This document shows, piece by piece, positions 20,701 through 33,600 of a DNA stretch of 64,000 bases. The translations under genes and the position numbers were made by a program. Within the stretch, counting starts at the first letter, position 1, and each line of letters begins with the position of its first letter. The stretch covers positions 13,745,717 to 13,809,716 of the forward strand of contig NC_071330.1 of the NCBI RefSeq assembly GCF_010183535.1, given 5' to 3'. The notes beneath the pieces were generated by a model. That model was not told the origin of the DNA. It saw only the letters and a list, made by a program, of their open reading frames with translations, and ran no database searches. This stretch comes from Caenorhabditis remanei (lineage: Eukaryota; Nematoda; Chromadorea; Rhabditida; Rhabditidae).

Positions 20701-23700
20701 TTGATTTTTTGGCAAAAAAATTAATATCTAAACCTACTTTCAAAACACTAGCATCCACACTGATCCTTCCATGACTGCCTGTTGGCTCCGCCTCCTCTCC
20801 CTCTCCAATTTTCTCTTCAATTTTTTCAATAATTTTCTGAATCTCCGTTTCCACCTCTTTTCTCTCCTCCAAAATCTCCTCATCTTCACTAAAAACGTCT
20901 GGAATTTTCGGCGCCACCGAAACTTTTTTCGATGAGCTCAACGAGCCCGACGAGCCGTCCCCATCGGATTTCCGGATGGAATTTTTGATGTCTTCATTCG
21001 TAATTTCGAAAAAAAGCACCGAATTCGGACGGTCCTCTTTGAAAGAGTGCTCGCCGAGCAGCTCAACTGACGATTTCATGGATTCCACGATTTTCGAAAC
21101 ACGGGTTACGGTATCCAGGTCGAGTGGTTGGAATGTCTGGAATATTTTGAGCTTAAAATCAAAAAAAACTTTTTTTTAAAAATTTTTTTCAAAAACAAAA
21201 TTCAAAAAACTAAACATTTCAGTTTCCACTCAAACTACTGTAACTCGCTCAGATTTGCCTTGAAGTGCAAAATTTTTTTAACTTTTGAGCGAAATCTGGA
21301 AAAAAACTAGAAAAAACGAAACATTTGAATGATTTTGAGCGATTTCAGGCGATTTTAGGAATGGTGGCCTAGAAAACTCTGAAACTCGGCCACCTGATGC
21401 ATATTTTATTTTTCATGAAGAGTTAAGAATGTGCTGAGTTTTTTAAGTTAAAAATCCCAAAAATCGGTTGAAAACCCGAAAAGTTACAGATTTTCGAAAA
21501 TTTTCGAAAAATCACATTTCGACATTTCCTACCGTAACTCAGCTAGTTTTTGTTCAAATGGTCTGAAATCTAGATTTTCAGATTCAGTTTATTGAGACGG
21601 TTAAGAAAAATATAAACAAGCATATATTTGGTGCAAATAGGGTCCCACAACGAAAACTACATTTTGGGTTACTGTAGTTTTCGTTGCGGGACCCAACTTT
21701 TACCGAACGTGGGCGTGTTTATACTTTTCTGAAAGCGATTGACGTGGTGAATTCAGAAATGTTAGTTTCAAAGCGGTTACGTCAAAACTAGACAAGTTAT
21801 GGTGATTTTGAGCAGAACTGATCTACTTTGAAAGGAGACTATGGCTATGCGTATTTAAACTAAGATTATTGTTTTGAAAGGTAATGTGTCTGCATTATTT
21901 TTATTGAAAAACTTATAAAATTTGTAAGTTTTCATTCAAAACAGTGTTAAACTTGAAAAGTTACAGAATTTCGAAAATTTTCGAATGTCTGATTTTAGAA
22001 AAACTGCTTTAACTTTTAGGTGTTTAGCTTAAATTTGCTATTATATGCATACTCAGAATCAACTCATCAAGACGGTTCAGAAAAGTATAATCATGTCTAG
22101 GTTTGAAGCAAGTTGGGTCCCACCACGAAAACTACATTAATCCAAAATGTACGTTTCGTGGCGGGACCCCACTTTTACCGAAAAGGAGCGTGATTATACT
22201 TTTCTGAAAGCCAAAATCACGCTTAATTTGAAAATTCAAGTTTGAAAACGTTTGGATTGAAACAAAGAGAGTTATAATAGAAATTGTAAATTTGGAATTT
22301 TCGAAAGTTTTCGAAAATCTGTAACTTTTAGAGTTTTCAACCGATTTTGATGATTTCTAGCTCAAAAAGCGTGGAATCGTACGAATTTTCTATTAAAAAT
22401 ATCCCCGACTTACACTATAATCCTTGGCCTTATTATAGAGTCTAACAACGTGATAATCCATTTCATGAATGATTGTCTCCACTTGTGAAATACAAGTGTC
22501 CAGTGTCATATCGATACTTTTTTTCCGATCGAGAATGGGCGGTGGTCTCGGTGACATCGACGGCGTCACGTTACCGTCACGTTTGTCTAATTCGAGAGCA
22601 GCGAGACGGAGGATTGGCGTGATGCTTGGTGGGAGCCAGTGACGGCTCATCTGGAAGAAATATTTATTGATTTTTTTATGTAGATCAAAAACTTTCACTT
22701 ACATGAGCCTCTGAAAACTGGGTCATCAAGTCATCGATTGCTTGAAATAGGATGGTGGCGGTGATATGTTTCTTGCGGATGATGTCCTGAAAAATTGAAA
22801 AAATTGAAAAATTCGAAATGATGGTCTAGAAATTTCTGGAACTCGGTCAGAAACATTTTCCATAGAAAATTAGGAATGTTTTAAGTATTTTAAGCTAAAA
22901 ATCAGCGAGATCAGTTAAAAACTCGAAAATTTAGAGATTTTCGAAACATTACGAAAAATCACATTTAGACATTTTCTACCGTAACTCAACGAGTTTTTGT
23001 TTAGATTATCTGAAATTTAGATTTTCAGATTTAGCATAAACTACATTTTTGGTTACTGTAGTCTTCGTAGCGGGATCCGATTTTCACCGAATATAGGCGT
23101 GGTTACACTTTTTCAAAAGCTCTCAACACACTGAATACAAATTTTTGTTTATCCGTCAAAAAAGCTCATATTTTCAAAAAATCTGAAAAATCTGCGAAAA
23201 TTTTTAAGTTTTTCGAAATCCTAAAATTTTAAATGTTCAGTAACTTTGTCAGTTTTGATATAATCTTTATAAAAATAATATTTTCAGATTTAGCGCGTTT
23301 TCAGCTTTCATAAAAGTATAATCATGACTAGGCATGATTCAAGTTTGGTCCCACCACGAAAACTACAGTAACCCAAACGTCGGATTTTCGTTGTGGGACC
23401 TAACTTGCTTCAAACCTAGTCATGATTAGACTTTTCTAAAAGCTTGGAACAAGCAACATCTATAAATACAACAATTTCTCAGTTTGGGCAAAATCTGATC
23501 GAGTTACAACAAATTGAAAAATCTTACATTTTCGAAAATTTTCGAAAATCTGTAATTTTTTGAGTTTTCGACCGATTTTTCTGATTTTTAGCTTGAATTA
23601 CTCAGAACATTCTTAATTTTTATATATACTTTTCTGAAAGCTTTTAACAAGCTCTATTCCGTTACAGTACTCTCATATCCAACTCACCCCAAATTCCCGA

Positions 23701-26700
23701 CTCCACTGAGTGAAAACGTTGCACACTTTGATATTTTCCCGGGCATTCGATGCAGCATCCCTGATCAGAGGCATCAGGACTTCCAGCTCGTGTATGAGTT
23801 CCAGAATTTTGTCTCGACGACTCTCACGGATGAAATGTTCCAATTTATTCATCAGCTCATCACCATCCTCAAAGTCTTTGTCAATTAGATCCGCTTCACA
23901 GAATTTTATGATATCCTGGAAAATTAAAAATTAGGGTGAAAATTGGAAAGTTTGTGCTTTTTCAAGAAAACGGATAGCATTTTCAGAATCAGCTCGTCAA
24001 GACGCTTCAGAAAAGTATAATCATGCCTAGGTTTGAAGCAAGTTGGGTCTCGACGCGAAAACTACAGTACTCCTACTCTTTAGTTTTCGTGGTGAAATTT
24101 CTAATTTTTAATGAAAAAATGTTTCTGGCCGAGTTTCACTGTTTTCTAGGCCACCATGTCTAAAATCGTCTAAAATCCTTCAAAACCACTCAAATTTTTT
24201 CCAGTTTTTTTGATACCTTAATCCGACTTTCCAATGGCAAATCCACGGCTCGACACATAGAATTAAACAGCTCGGCACTGTCCCTCTGGGGGTGTCTTAA
24301 CACCCGGTCATTGAATTGTCGAAGTTGTGAAGTGATGGCACCGACGAACGCTCGATACGCGGCTAGTTCAAACGATTTTGCAGTCTTTTGCAGTTGTTGG
24401 GAACTGTTCGATCGGTTGCTAGGGGGCGGAGCTTGAAGGGGCGGAGCTTGATAGGGAGTATGGTGAAATGGGGGGAGGAAAGACGGTGGGAGTGTTGTTG
24501 GGTGATAGGAGAAGGGGGCCGCGGATTTGAGGCCGGTGACTTCGCCGTGAAGTTGGCGGATCTAAAAAATGGAAATATTTTGGGGGACAGAGGATCCGGA
24601 AATGCGTCAGCTCACCAAAAATACGTAAACTGACAAAAAAACGTAAAAAAATACTTGAAATAGGTTGTGGAAGTCCAGAAACACTCCAACCAACTAATTT
24701 TTCACGTTGCACCGAAAACGCGCCAGCTCACCAAAAACGCGCCAACTCACCAAAAACGCGCCAACACTCATTTTCCCCTTTTTTCACCAAATTACTCACC
24801 ATAGCATCTCTGGATATCAATTCCTCCTGTAATTTGACAACTTTTTGCAGCAATGCGACTCCAGTCGACCTGTTATTTGTATAGAATGCTGTACTACGAT
24901 GTTGTGATTCAGTGGAAGACGCAGACGATCGCAGTGATTGATTTCCAGATTGAGGTGGTGGTGGACCGCCGAATCTTGAGTATACTGTCCGTTTCTTGAC
25001 CGAAGAGTCGGAAAGACTTTGTTGCGGAGTCAGCGGGTGGATTTTTTTCTAAAAAATGTAAATTTTTTCAAAATCGAAAGTTTGTGATATACTGAGAAAA
25101 CGAACATCATATTCAGATTCAGCTCGTCAAGACGGTTCAGCAAAGTATAATCATGAACATATTTGGACAGATTGGGTCTCACCACGAAAACTACAGTATG
25201 CTGGGTAGGGCTACTGTAGTTTTCGTGGTGGGACCCTCATTTGCACCAAATATAGGCGTGTTTATACTTTTCTGAACCGTCTCGACGTGTTGAATCTGAA
25301 AATCTAAATTTCAAATCATTTCAACAAAAACTCGCAGAGTTACGGTAGAAAATGTCAAAATGCGATTTTCGTAATATTTCGAAAATTTGTAACTTTTCGA
25401 GTTTTCAACCGATTTTTGTGATTTTTAGCTTAAAATACTCAGAACATTCCTAATTTTCCATAAAAAATAGTTCATACCCCAGTAATCATCGGCAACATGC
25501 TGCTCATTGGTTCCTCCTTCTTCGGTATCCCACCAATTGCCTTAGCCATTACTTTGGCAGAATTTGGCCGAGTGCCAATCAACCATTCCTCGTCGAAAAC
25601 GAGGGGACACGCACCGATTTGTATCTTGTCACCACTATGGATTTGTATCTGAAAATGGCGGAAAAAATGAAAATTTTCGAAAAAAAATTCAAAAAAAAAT
25701 TTTTTCGAATTTTTTTTTTGACGCAATCCATCACCAACTTGTCCAACAAATGGTCTATCATTGACTCTCGTAATTCCTGCTAGTGAATGTTCCTTGAGAA
25801 AATATCCATTGGAATTGGACTCAATCGAGACGTGCACTCCATCGACTCCTTTTCCCTGAAATTGAATTTTTGGTCATTTCGCTGATCCAAGCTTTCTGAA
25901 ATTTTCTAAAAAGTAAAAAATTTGAATTGAGCACGTCGAGACGGTTCAGAAAAGTATAATAATGCCCTACATAGAAAATTTTGATAAGTTTGAATAATTC
26001 GAAATGGTGGACATGGTGGCCTAGAAAACTCTGAAACTCGGTTACCTGATGCACAGAAACATTTTTCATGAAAAATTAAGAATATTTTAAGTATTTCAAA
26101 CTGAAAATCACAAAAATCGGTTGAAAACTGAAAAAGTTACAGATTTTCGAAAAATTTCGAAAATTCACATTTCGACATTTTCTGCAGTATCTCAGCAAGT
26201 TTTTGCTTATATGATATGAAATGTATATTATTAGATTCAGCAGGTCGTGACGGTTCGAAAAAGTATAATCATGACTAGGTTTGATGCAAATTGGGTCTCG
26301 ACACGAAATCGTGTGCTGCTTAAAGGCGCATACAGTAGTCCGGACTTCAAAATTATCTGAGTACGGGCATGATTATACTTTTCTGAACCGTCTCGACGTG
26401 CTGATTCTGAAAAACTAAATTTCAGATCATTTCAACAAAAACTCGCTGAGTTACGGTAGAAAATATCAAAATGTGATTTTCGTATTTTTTCGAAAATCCG
26501 TAACTTTTCGAGTTTTCAACCGATTTTTGTGATTTTTAGCTTGAAATACTCAGAAAATGTTTAATTTTCCTTGAAAAATAGTTGGGGGGGTCGAGTTTTA
26601 GAGTTTACTAGACCACCATTCCCAAAATCGTTTGAAATCGCCCAAAATCGCTCATATGTTTCGTTTTTTCCAGTTTTTTTTCCAGATTACGCACAAAATT

Positions 26701-27003
26701 CAAAAATGTGAAAATTTTGAGTTTCAAACAAATTTAAGCTAGTTACAGCACAAAGTTAGAGTGGAATCTGAAATTTTGGAAAAATTAAGATTTTTCAAAA
26801 TTTTCAAAATTTTCAAAATACAAGCATGATTATACTTTTCTGAAAGCTCTCAACCTCCTGATTCCAAATTTTTTGCTTTTTTTTCATTTCGACAAAAAGC
26901 TGACCTTTAAAACGATATCACAACCATCATCACTTCCAATCGTGGTTTTCCGAGTTTTCAGCAAGAACGTCTCCAAATTCCGTGAGTTGTATCTACGAAG
27001 CAT
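17786..27003 (-). CDS. Large FHA-domain protein with coiled-coil and acidic regions
   Basis: Eleven exons on the minus strand: 26905-27003, 25739-25855, 25478-25648, 24800-25048, 24217-24561, 23688-23915, 22703-22786, 22414-22650, 20738-21136, 18865-19869, 17786-17893. All introns are phase 0, giving about 1013 aa. Residues about 12-98 form an FHA domain (TTIGSDDGCDIVL, then GVDGVHVSI, then GDKIQIG). FHA domains bind phosphothreonine peptides. A short coiled coil follows (about 190-220), then proline-rich and helical segments. A 335-residue exon rich in S, E, D and P (about 644-978) precedes a basic C-terminus (MKRRSKSEDQK). FHA at the N-terminus with long low-complexity and coiled parts recalls CEP170- or FHAD1-type proteins, but I cannot assign an orthologue. 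Upstream in-frame stops support the ATG at 27003. Confidence 0.85.
18031..18790. repeat. Two adjacent palindromes of the TATAATCATG/GTGGGACC family in the last intron
   Basis: Blocks such as gtgggacccaac and actacagtaatcca appear in both orientations around 18150-18200 and 18570-18630, flanked by gaaagctctc and cttttctga arms. They fill most of the intron between exons 10 and 11. Confidence 0.75.
20030..20420. repeat. Palindrome of the same family, intron 9
   Basis: tgggtcccaccacgaaaact at about 20256 is mirrored by agttttcgtggtgggaccca at about 20300. The outer arms contain aagtataatcatg and cattattatactt. Confidence 0.8.
21575..22230. repeat. Two palindromes of the same family, intron 8
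   Basis: One is centred near 21665 and one near 22140. Each has inverted copies of gaaaactaca and of gggaccca with cttttctga arms. Confidence 0.75.
22990..23460. repeat. Palindromes of the same family, intron 6
   Basis: A partial copy around 23036-23110 and a full one centred near 23370 (ggtcccaccacgaaaactac against cgttgtgggacc). Confidence 0.7.
25105..25430. repeat. Palindrome of the same family, intron 3
   Basis: gtctcaccacgaaaactaca at about 25173 is mirrored by gtagttttcgtggtgggac at about 25215. The outer arms contain tcaagacggttcag and ctgaaccgtctcga. Confidence 0.8.
25900..26860. repeat. Diverged palindromes of the same family, intron 1
   Basis: The copy at 26245-26400 has a different centre (gaaatcgtgtgctgct) shared with the copy at 27975-28140. 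Partial arms occur around 25925 and 26810. Confidence 0.65.
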
Positions 27004-27350
27004 CTACCGGAAAATTCAGGGATTCTGGAGACGTCAACGTCTTCAGAATCCAAAATTCAGAATTCAGAAGACACGAAGCCGAAAGGGGGGAGGAGAATAA
27101 AGTTGTACTACTGCTCCGCCGCTAAGCCGTCGAGAACCAAAAAAAAAAGAAAAAAGAGCCGTGTGAGTTGTCAAGGAGACGGGACGGGGCGGCTCTATTT
27201 CACTCGATGATATAGAGGCTCCGCGCGGAGCACATAGAGTGCTCCAGCCGGCCGGCCGGCTACTAATCACTATGTCCCCCCCTCTCTCCGCTTCGGCTCT
27301 CTCAATTTCTTCAAAAGTGCTCGCGGTTTCTAAGAAGAAGAAGGAAAAGG
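27004..27350 (-). promoter_or_regulatory. GC-richer region upstream of the FHA gene
   Basis: Unusually GC-rich for this window, with ggacggggcggctc and ccggccggccggc near 27180-27260. It is the likely promoter/5' UTR zone of the minus-strand gene starting at 27003. No TATA box is evident. Confidence 0.4.
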
Positions 27351-27574
27351 TAATGATATTACAAGGTAACGGGGTGGGGGGAAATTGGATATTTGGATTT
27401 TGGATTAAATGTCGTGTCTGGATGAAGAAAATTGGGTTTCGGGGAGTGACCCCTCGAAAAATGTTGAGATGGGGGAGGCTAAAAATCGTGAATTTTGGGT
27501 GTAAAAACTCAAAAACTTCAGGATTATAGGTTATTTAACACGTAGAACCCGAAAAAAACACGCAAAAAAAGATT

Positions 27575-27656
27575 CCTAAAGTTTTGACCACCACGGGGAT
27601 CGAACCCCCGACCTTTTGAGCGATAAGCAGTGTCTCCTTAACCACTCGGCCAGAAC
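27575..27656 (-). pseudogene. tRNA-like pseudogene, copy 1
   Basis: On the minus strand it has a class II-like box A (TGGCCGAGTGGTTAAGG) and a box B/T-arm that pairs well (CGGGG, GTTCGAT, CCCCG). The acceptor ends do not pair and no convincing anticodon stem is seen, so it is probably not a working tRNA. Confidence 0.55.
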
Positions 27657-27762
27657 CGAAATTTTTCGAAAAATCGTGATTTTTGGGTGTAAAAACTCAA
27701 AAACTCCATATTTATAGGTTATTTAACATGTAGAACCCGAAAAAAACATGCAAAAAAAGATT

Positions 27763-27846
27763 CCTAAAGTTTTGACCACCACGGGGATCGAACCCCCGAC
27801 CTTTTGAGCTGTAAGCATCGATACCTTAACCACTCGGCCAGAACCA
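27763..27846 (-). pseudogene. tRNA-like pseudogene, copy 2
   Basis: Part of a 188-bp direct tandem duplication with copy 1, including the shared flank gattcctaaagttttgacca. Boxes A and B are identical to copy 1, while the anticodon region differs. The acceptor stem does not pair. Confidence 0.55.
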
Positions 27847-30649
27847 AAAGTTTTCGAAAAATCGTGATTTTTGGGTGAAAAAAGAATAGTATGTATTAGA
27901 AGGGGGAAATTGGATATTTGGATATTTGGATTAATAAATGTTGTTTCGCAGAAAAATTGAAAAGATTTTCAGATTCAACACGTCGAGACAGTTCAGAAAA
28001 GTATAATCATGATTAGGTTTGATGCAAATTGGGTCTCGACGCGAAATCGGGTGCAGTTTAAAGGCGCATACAGTAGTCCGAATTTCAAAATGACGCGGAG
28101 TATGGGCTTGATTATACTTTGCTGAACCGTCTTGACGCGCTGATTCTGAAAAGCTTAATTTCAGATCATTCAAACAAAAACCCGAGGAGATACGGTAGAA
28201 AATGTCGAAATATGATTTTCGTTATTTTTCGAAAATCTGTAACTTTTCGAATTTTCTACCGATTTTTGTGATTTTTAGCTTGAAATACTCAAAACATTTC
28301 TAACTTTCCATGAAAAATAATCGGAGCCAAGTTTTAGAGACAGGCAGACAGCGGGATATCTGGGAATCTGGAGACACACACATCCAGACACACAGACAGA
28401 TGGGAAGGATTACACCTGCACTTTTTTTTTGTTGAAAAAAGCTGATTATTTCGGAATTTTTTTTCAAAATGTTACTTGTACTTTTTTTGTCCTTTTCATC
28501 GTGATATACTCTAGTTTTTGTCGTTTTTTTTTGCACTTTTATGCTTTTTTTAAAATTTCTTTCGATTTCGCACCAATTATTTTTGTATCATCACGAAAAT
28601 TTCGGGACCAAAGATTTTGCGAACACATTTCTCGGAAATCGGAAACTTTCGAAAATTCCAAAGTTTTGTGATTCAAAATGTTGAAACATGTAACATTTTG
28701 GAAAAAATTCCGAAATAATCAGCTTTAAAAAAAAAAAAAGTGCAGGTGTAATCCTTCCCGTCTGTCTGTGTGTCTGGATGTGTGTGTCTCCAGATTCCTA
28801 GATATCCCTTTTGAAAAAAAAATTTTTTTTTTTTGGAATTCTGAAACTAGAGTATCAGAGATGAGAGGAAGAGTTGGCGGAGTAGCTTTTCTTTGGGACG
28901 GTAGCAAAAAGTGTTTAAAGGAGGACTGAAGTCATATTTTTTATTTTAGATTCTGATACTTCAGAAAATTCTGAGCAACTTTCATCATTGGAGCATATGC
29001 TAAAAATCGCTCTAAACACCCTAAATTCACGTTTTCCCGGCTCAAAAAGAGCCTAGGTGGAAGAGTTTTCACACTCGAATTTTTGTCCCCGTGTAGTCCT
29101 CTCGGACAAAATTATTACTTTTTATTTCTCGATTTTTCGTTTTCTTGCTTTTTTCAACAAATGTTCGTGTTTTTTTCTTCTTTTTTCACGATATAAATTG
29201 AAAAAAACACGAAATTTTGTTGAAAAAAGCGAGAAAACGAAAAATCGAGAAATTAAAAGAAATAATTTTGTCCGAGAGGACTACACGGTGGAAAAACTCT
29301 TCCATCTAGGCTCCTTTTCAGCCGGGAAAACGTGAATTTATGGCGTTTAGAGCGATTTTTAGCATATGCTCCAATGATGAAAGTTGCTCAGAATTTTCTG
29401 AAGTATCAGAATCTGAAAAAAAAGACCTCAGTCCTCCTTTAATAGATGAAATTTGCAGCACTAATTTGTCTATCGATTGGAAAAAACATCGGGACCAAAG
29501 GGAATTCGAAAGCGGTTTTTAGGGTTATTCATGACAGTCTATTTTTATACATTTTTTTCCTTATTCACGATGTAAAAAAATACATTTTTCGCCGTTCGTG
29601 AATAAGGATAAATATGTATTAAAATACACTTTTACATGTCATGAATAACTCCATTAGAGTAGATCTAGACCACCACGCCCGCTTTTTTTTCATCTAAATT
29701 GCAATTTTTTGCCATTCCATTGGTTTTTGTTGGGTTTTTACTGGATTTTTGGACTGACAAATGGATATCAAGACATTCGGACATCCGGACTGAACCGATA
29801 GACAGCTGGAGCTGGATGAGCGGAAGAGTTGGCGGAGTAGCTTTTCTTTGGGACGGTAGCAAAAAGAGCTCAATAGATAAAATTTGCAAAATAAATTTGT
29901 CTATCGATTGGAAAAAACGAGACCCAAAAATATTAAAAACTGAACGATTTATAGTCATTTAAGCCCAACGGAATGGCAAGAAATTGCAATTTAGATGAAA
30001 AAAAAGCGGGCGTGGTGGTCTAAATCTACTCTAATGAAGTTATTCATGACATGTAAAAGTGTATTCTAATACATAATTATCCTTATTCACGAACGGCGAA
30101 AAATGTATTTTTTTACACCGTGAATAACGAAAAAATATGTATAAAAATAGAGTTATACATGTCATGAATAACCCTAAAACCCGTTTTCGAATTCCCTTTG
30201 GTCCCGATGTCCATCTCCCCGAAACTTCATCTGTATCTGTGAATCCGGATGTCCAGTCTTCAGTCCTCTGTCATTCCGTTTGTCCGGATGTTCGTACTTC
30301 ATAATGTCCGGATGTCTCTCCAGGTGTCCGGATGTCCAGCGGTTTGTCGGTTCACTAGTCAGTCCAAAAATCGAGCAAAATCGAGTAAAAAACCATTAAA
30401 AAAACAAAAAATTGCAACTTAGAATATAAAATGGGGCGTGGTCTAAAATCGCCTTATTTTTTAATTTACGCCGCAAAAATAGGATTTTTCGCATAATAAT
30501 TTGTCATACAAACATTTTTTGAAATATTTTTAGAAAGAAAAAGAAAATCCGTTTTTTTCTCAATAAAAATCGCTCTATTTAAACTACAAAACGAAAATAA
30601 ATTGGGGGGAATTACAATTGAAAGAAACACGAAAATCGACGAATAGAAA

Positions 30650-33600
30650 TTAGTTGAATGCGACAGTTTTGCTCGTCTCCGACTTGATTCCACTTCCGAC
30701 GTTCTTCTTGGTGAGTGGTGGTGATCTGGAAAATTGGAGATTTATGGCTGAAAATTTGGCTTAAAATTTGGCTAAAAATGGGCTAAATTTACTGAAAATT
30801 TGGATTAAAATGAGTCAAATTTAATGAAATGTTGACTAAAATGGGTCAAATTTACTGAAATTTCGACTAAAAATGACGCAAATTTACTCATAATTTCGAT
30901 TGAAATGGGTGGAATTTACAGAAAACTTGGCTTAAAATGGCTCAAATTCCCTGAAAAATTTGGCTTAAAATGGATCAAATTTACTCGAATTTTGGTTAAA
31001 AATGGTCAAATTTGATGAAATTTGGCTTAAAAATACTCAAGTTTACTGAAATTTTAGCTTAAAATAACTTTTTCTAATGGTTTCACTGATTTTCGACTGA
31101 AAATCACTGAAGAAATCGGTTTTGAATGAAAATTGTTATCAAAATCAGCCAAACAACGCGAAAATTGACTGAAAATTTTCCTGAAAATCTTTTTTGGATT
31201 TTGGCGGGAAATTACTCTGAAATGACTGAAAATGGCTGAAAATCAGTCTAAGCTAAAATTGTTCAAAATCGACCATTTTTAGCTCAAAAACTCAATTTTC
31301 CATCATTTTAATCCAAATTTGAACGGAAAACTGCTGTAAATGCAATTTTTCAACATTTTTGGAGTCTGTTTTAGCTGAAAACCACTAATATGACTCAAAC
31401 TGCTCAGATTTCGCTGAAAATTTCACAAAATTGACCGTTGAGAATTCACAGAAAAAAGCTAAAATTTTCGAAAAATGCGAAAAATTAGCGTTTTTAGCAA
31501 CTTTTTTTCATTTTTCCCTCAAAAAAAATCTGACCTACCTGAGTGGAAGTGATGGAGCCGGAAGTTCTCCATATTGTTCTTCGAAATATCGATTGAATGA
31601 TCGATAGAATGCCTGTTGTCCACCGGCCAACTCGAATTCCGTCAATCGGCGGACTCCGAGATCGGCGAGAGTTCGTTCGCCGGTCAACACGTCGTTTTGG
31701 ACTTCCTGAAGAATTGGGGAGAAAATTGGGTTCAATGCCATACTTGTCAAGGCCCGGATATATTGGTGCCAAAGTTCAAGGCTCCGCGTCAATTCGCAAC
31801 TGCGACATTTCGCAACCACACCGCATTTGCATATTTAGGTCAGTTGAAAATGTTGAAACCGAAGGGTCTGGGAACATATTTAAAAACAGTAAATAGAAGA
31901 AAAAGATATCTGACCCATTTTTAGACAAAACTAGGCTAAACTATTGCTAGTTGAATGGTTGCGAAACGTCGTAGTTGCGAAATGTCGCGGAGCCAAGTTC
32001 AAAATTCAAACTTTTCCGATTTTTTTCGCGAAAAAGTCAAATTTTTGCCCATCATTCAGAATTAGAAGAAATTCTGAAAAATCATCAAAAATGGTGACAT
32101 TTTCGATGAAAAAAAGGCCCGTGCCCAAGCTTTTTATGCCCGGCCTCATTTGACAAGTATGGTAAAAAGTTGCAAAGCAGCGCCGAAATGTTCTATAATA
32201 CTGTCGAAAAAATAAAGTTTCGACAAGGATTTTCAAAAAAAAAATTCGCGCAAGCGCATAAAGTTCTGGGCGGAGCTTAAACTGCAAGCGGCGCGGTTCT
32301 TAATTTGGAAAAAAACAAACTGGAATTAGAACCGCGCCGCTTAATTAAGCTTGCAGTTTAAGCTCCGCCCAGAACTTTATGCGCTTGCGCGTTTCAGCGC
32401 CGCGCGCGAATTTTTTTTTTGAAAATCCTTGTTGAAACTTTATTTTTTCGACAGTAGCAACGCAACTATTGTTCTGAAAGAGGTAACAACTACCTGATCA
32501 GCACAAATATACAATACACGACTAAGCAGCGCCCAAACAAGCCGAACAGTGCGTCAAAATGATTTTAAGCAGATCAGTATACGCAGCTCTAAATTTTTCT
32601 GAACCACATTTCAAATCTGTGTGTCCAAGTGTCCGGATGCCCAAATATCCGGACAGACTGAATTGGCTCCGGGACGTTTCGCCACCAGAAAATGGAGAAT
32701 TTCCAAAGCTTTATAGGGAAAAAAGCACATCACTTTAATTAGCCAAATCAAAGCGTACTAGTGGTATGTTTTTCCCCTATACAGCTTTGGAAACTCTCCA
32801 TTTTCTGGTGGCGAAACGTCTAGTGGCGAAATGTCCCGGAGCCACTAAATTGTGTCGATCTTTGTGTTCGGATGTCCTCAGTTTCTGTTTTTGACTACAA
32901 TTTCATGATTTTGGAGCATTTTTCGCGATTTTTCATAAAATGTTTGATTTTTTTCAGCCTTTTTAAGAGGCACTATCTGTAAGAGTGAGAATGTTTGTGT
33001 TGGGCCTTGGCACAGTTGCAAAAAGTTGTTTCAATCCGAACTCTTTTTACAGCATATGTACCCCTATGGTAGTGATTTACAAAAAATATGTCACCAGTCC
33101 TCTATGACGTCATCATAGGAAAATATGCCCAATAATCGACTTTTCACCCAAAAATTCATAAAAATTTCAATTTTTCAAATAACTTTAGGAAACTTTGGCA
33201 ACATGTTAGGAGTGATTTTGACTACCTCTACACAAATTTTCAGCCCCTCAGACACCCCAGACACCATTCAAGTTAATTCCATTTTCATGTTTTTCCAACT
33301 TTTCTCGAAAAATCCCTCTAGAAGTACTCAAATTTCAAATCGTATTCGTATTCTCCGCAAAAAGTTCTATTAGGTCCAATTAAAATCATCAAAAAACCAT
33401 TGCACCATTTTGAGATTTTTTGATTTTTTCAAAAATCACATAAGGGTCCCCCCTTATGAAAAAAAAATTTTCACGAAAAATTCAAAGAAAAAATTTGTTC
33501 CGAAAATAATCAGAATATTGAGAAAAGACTTAGAATAAACCAATTCCAAGATTATACATCTCAGAAATTGGTTTGAACCGATTTCGTTTTTTTCTTCATC

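Larger units (their letters stand above)
27351..30649. repeat. Gene-free stretch made mostly of palindromes
   Basis: Apart from the tRNA-like pseudogenes it holds four palindromes: 27975-28140 (TATAATCATG family), 28355-28806 (arms with gtgtgtctggatgtgtgtgt), about 28855-29480 (arms with gagcatatgctaaaaatcgc) and 29488-30212 (arms with ttattcatgacatgtaaaag). 30215-30350 is rich in tgtccggatg motifs. No coding signal is seen. Confidence 0.65.

Noticed and set aside
26873..27100. Plus-strand ORF at the FHA gene start
   Set aside because: Shadow of the first exon, which completes the FHA domain on the minus strand.
31597..31924. Plus-strand ORFs opposite an NDUFA9 exon
   Set aside because: Antisense to the exon 31539-31705 and to an inverted repeat.
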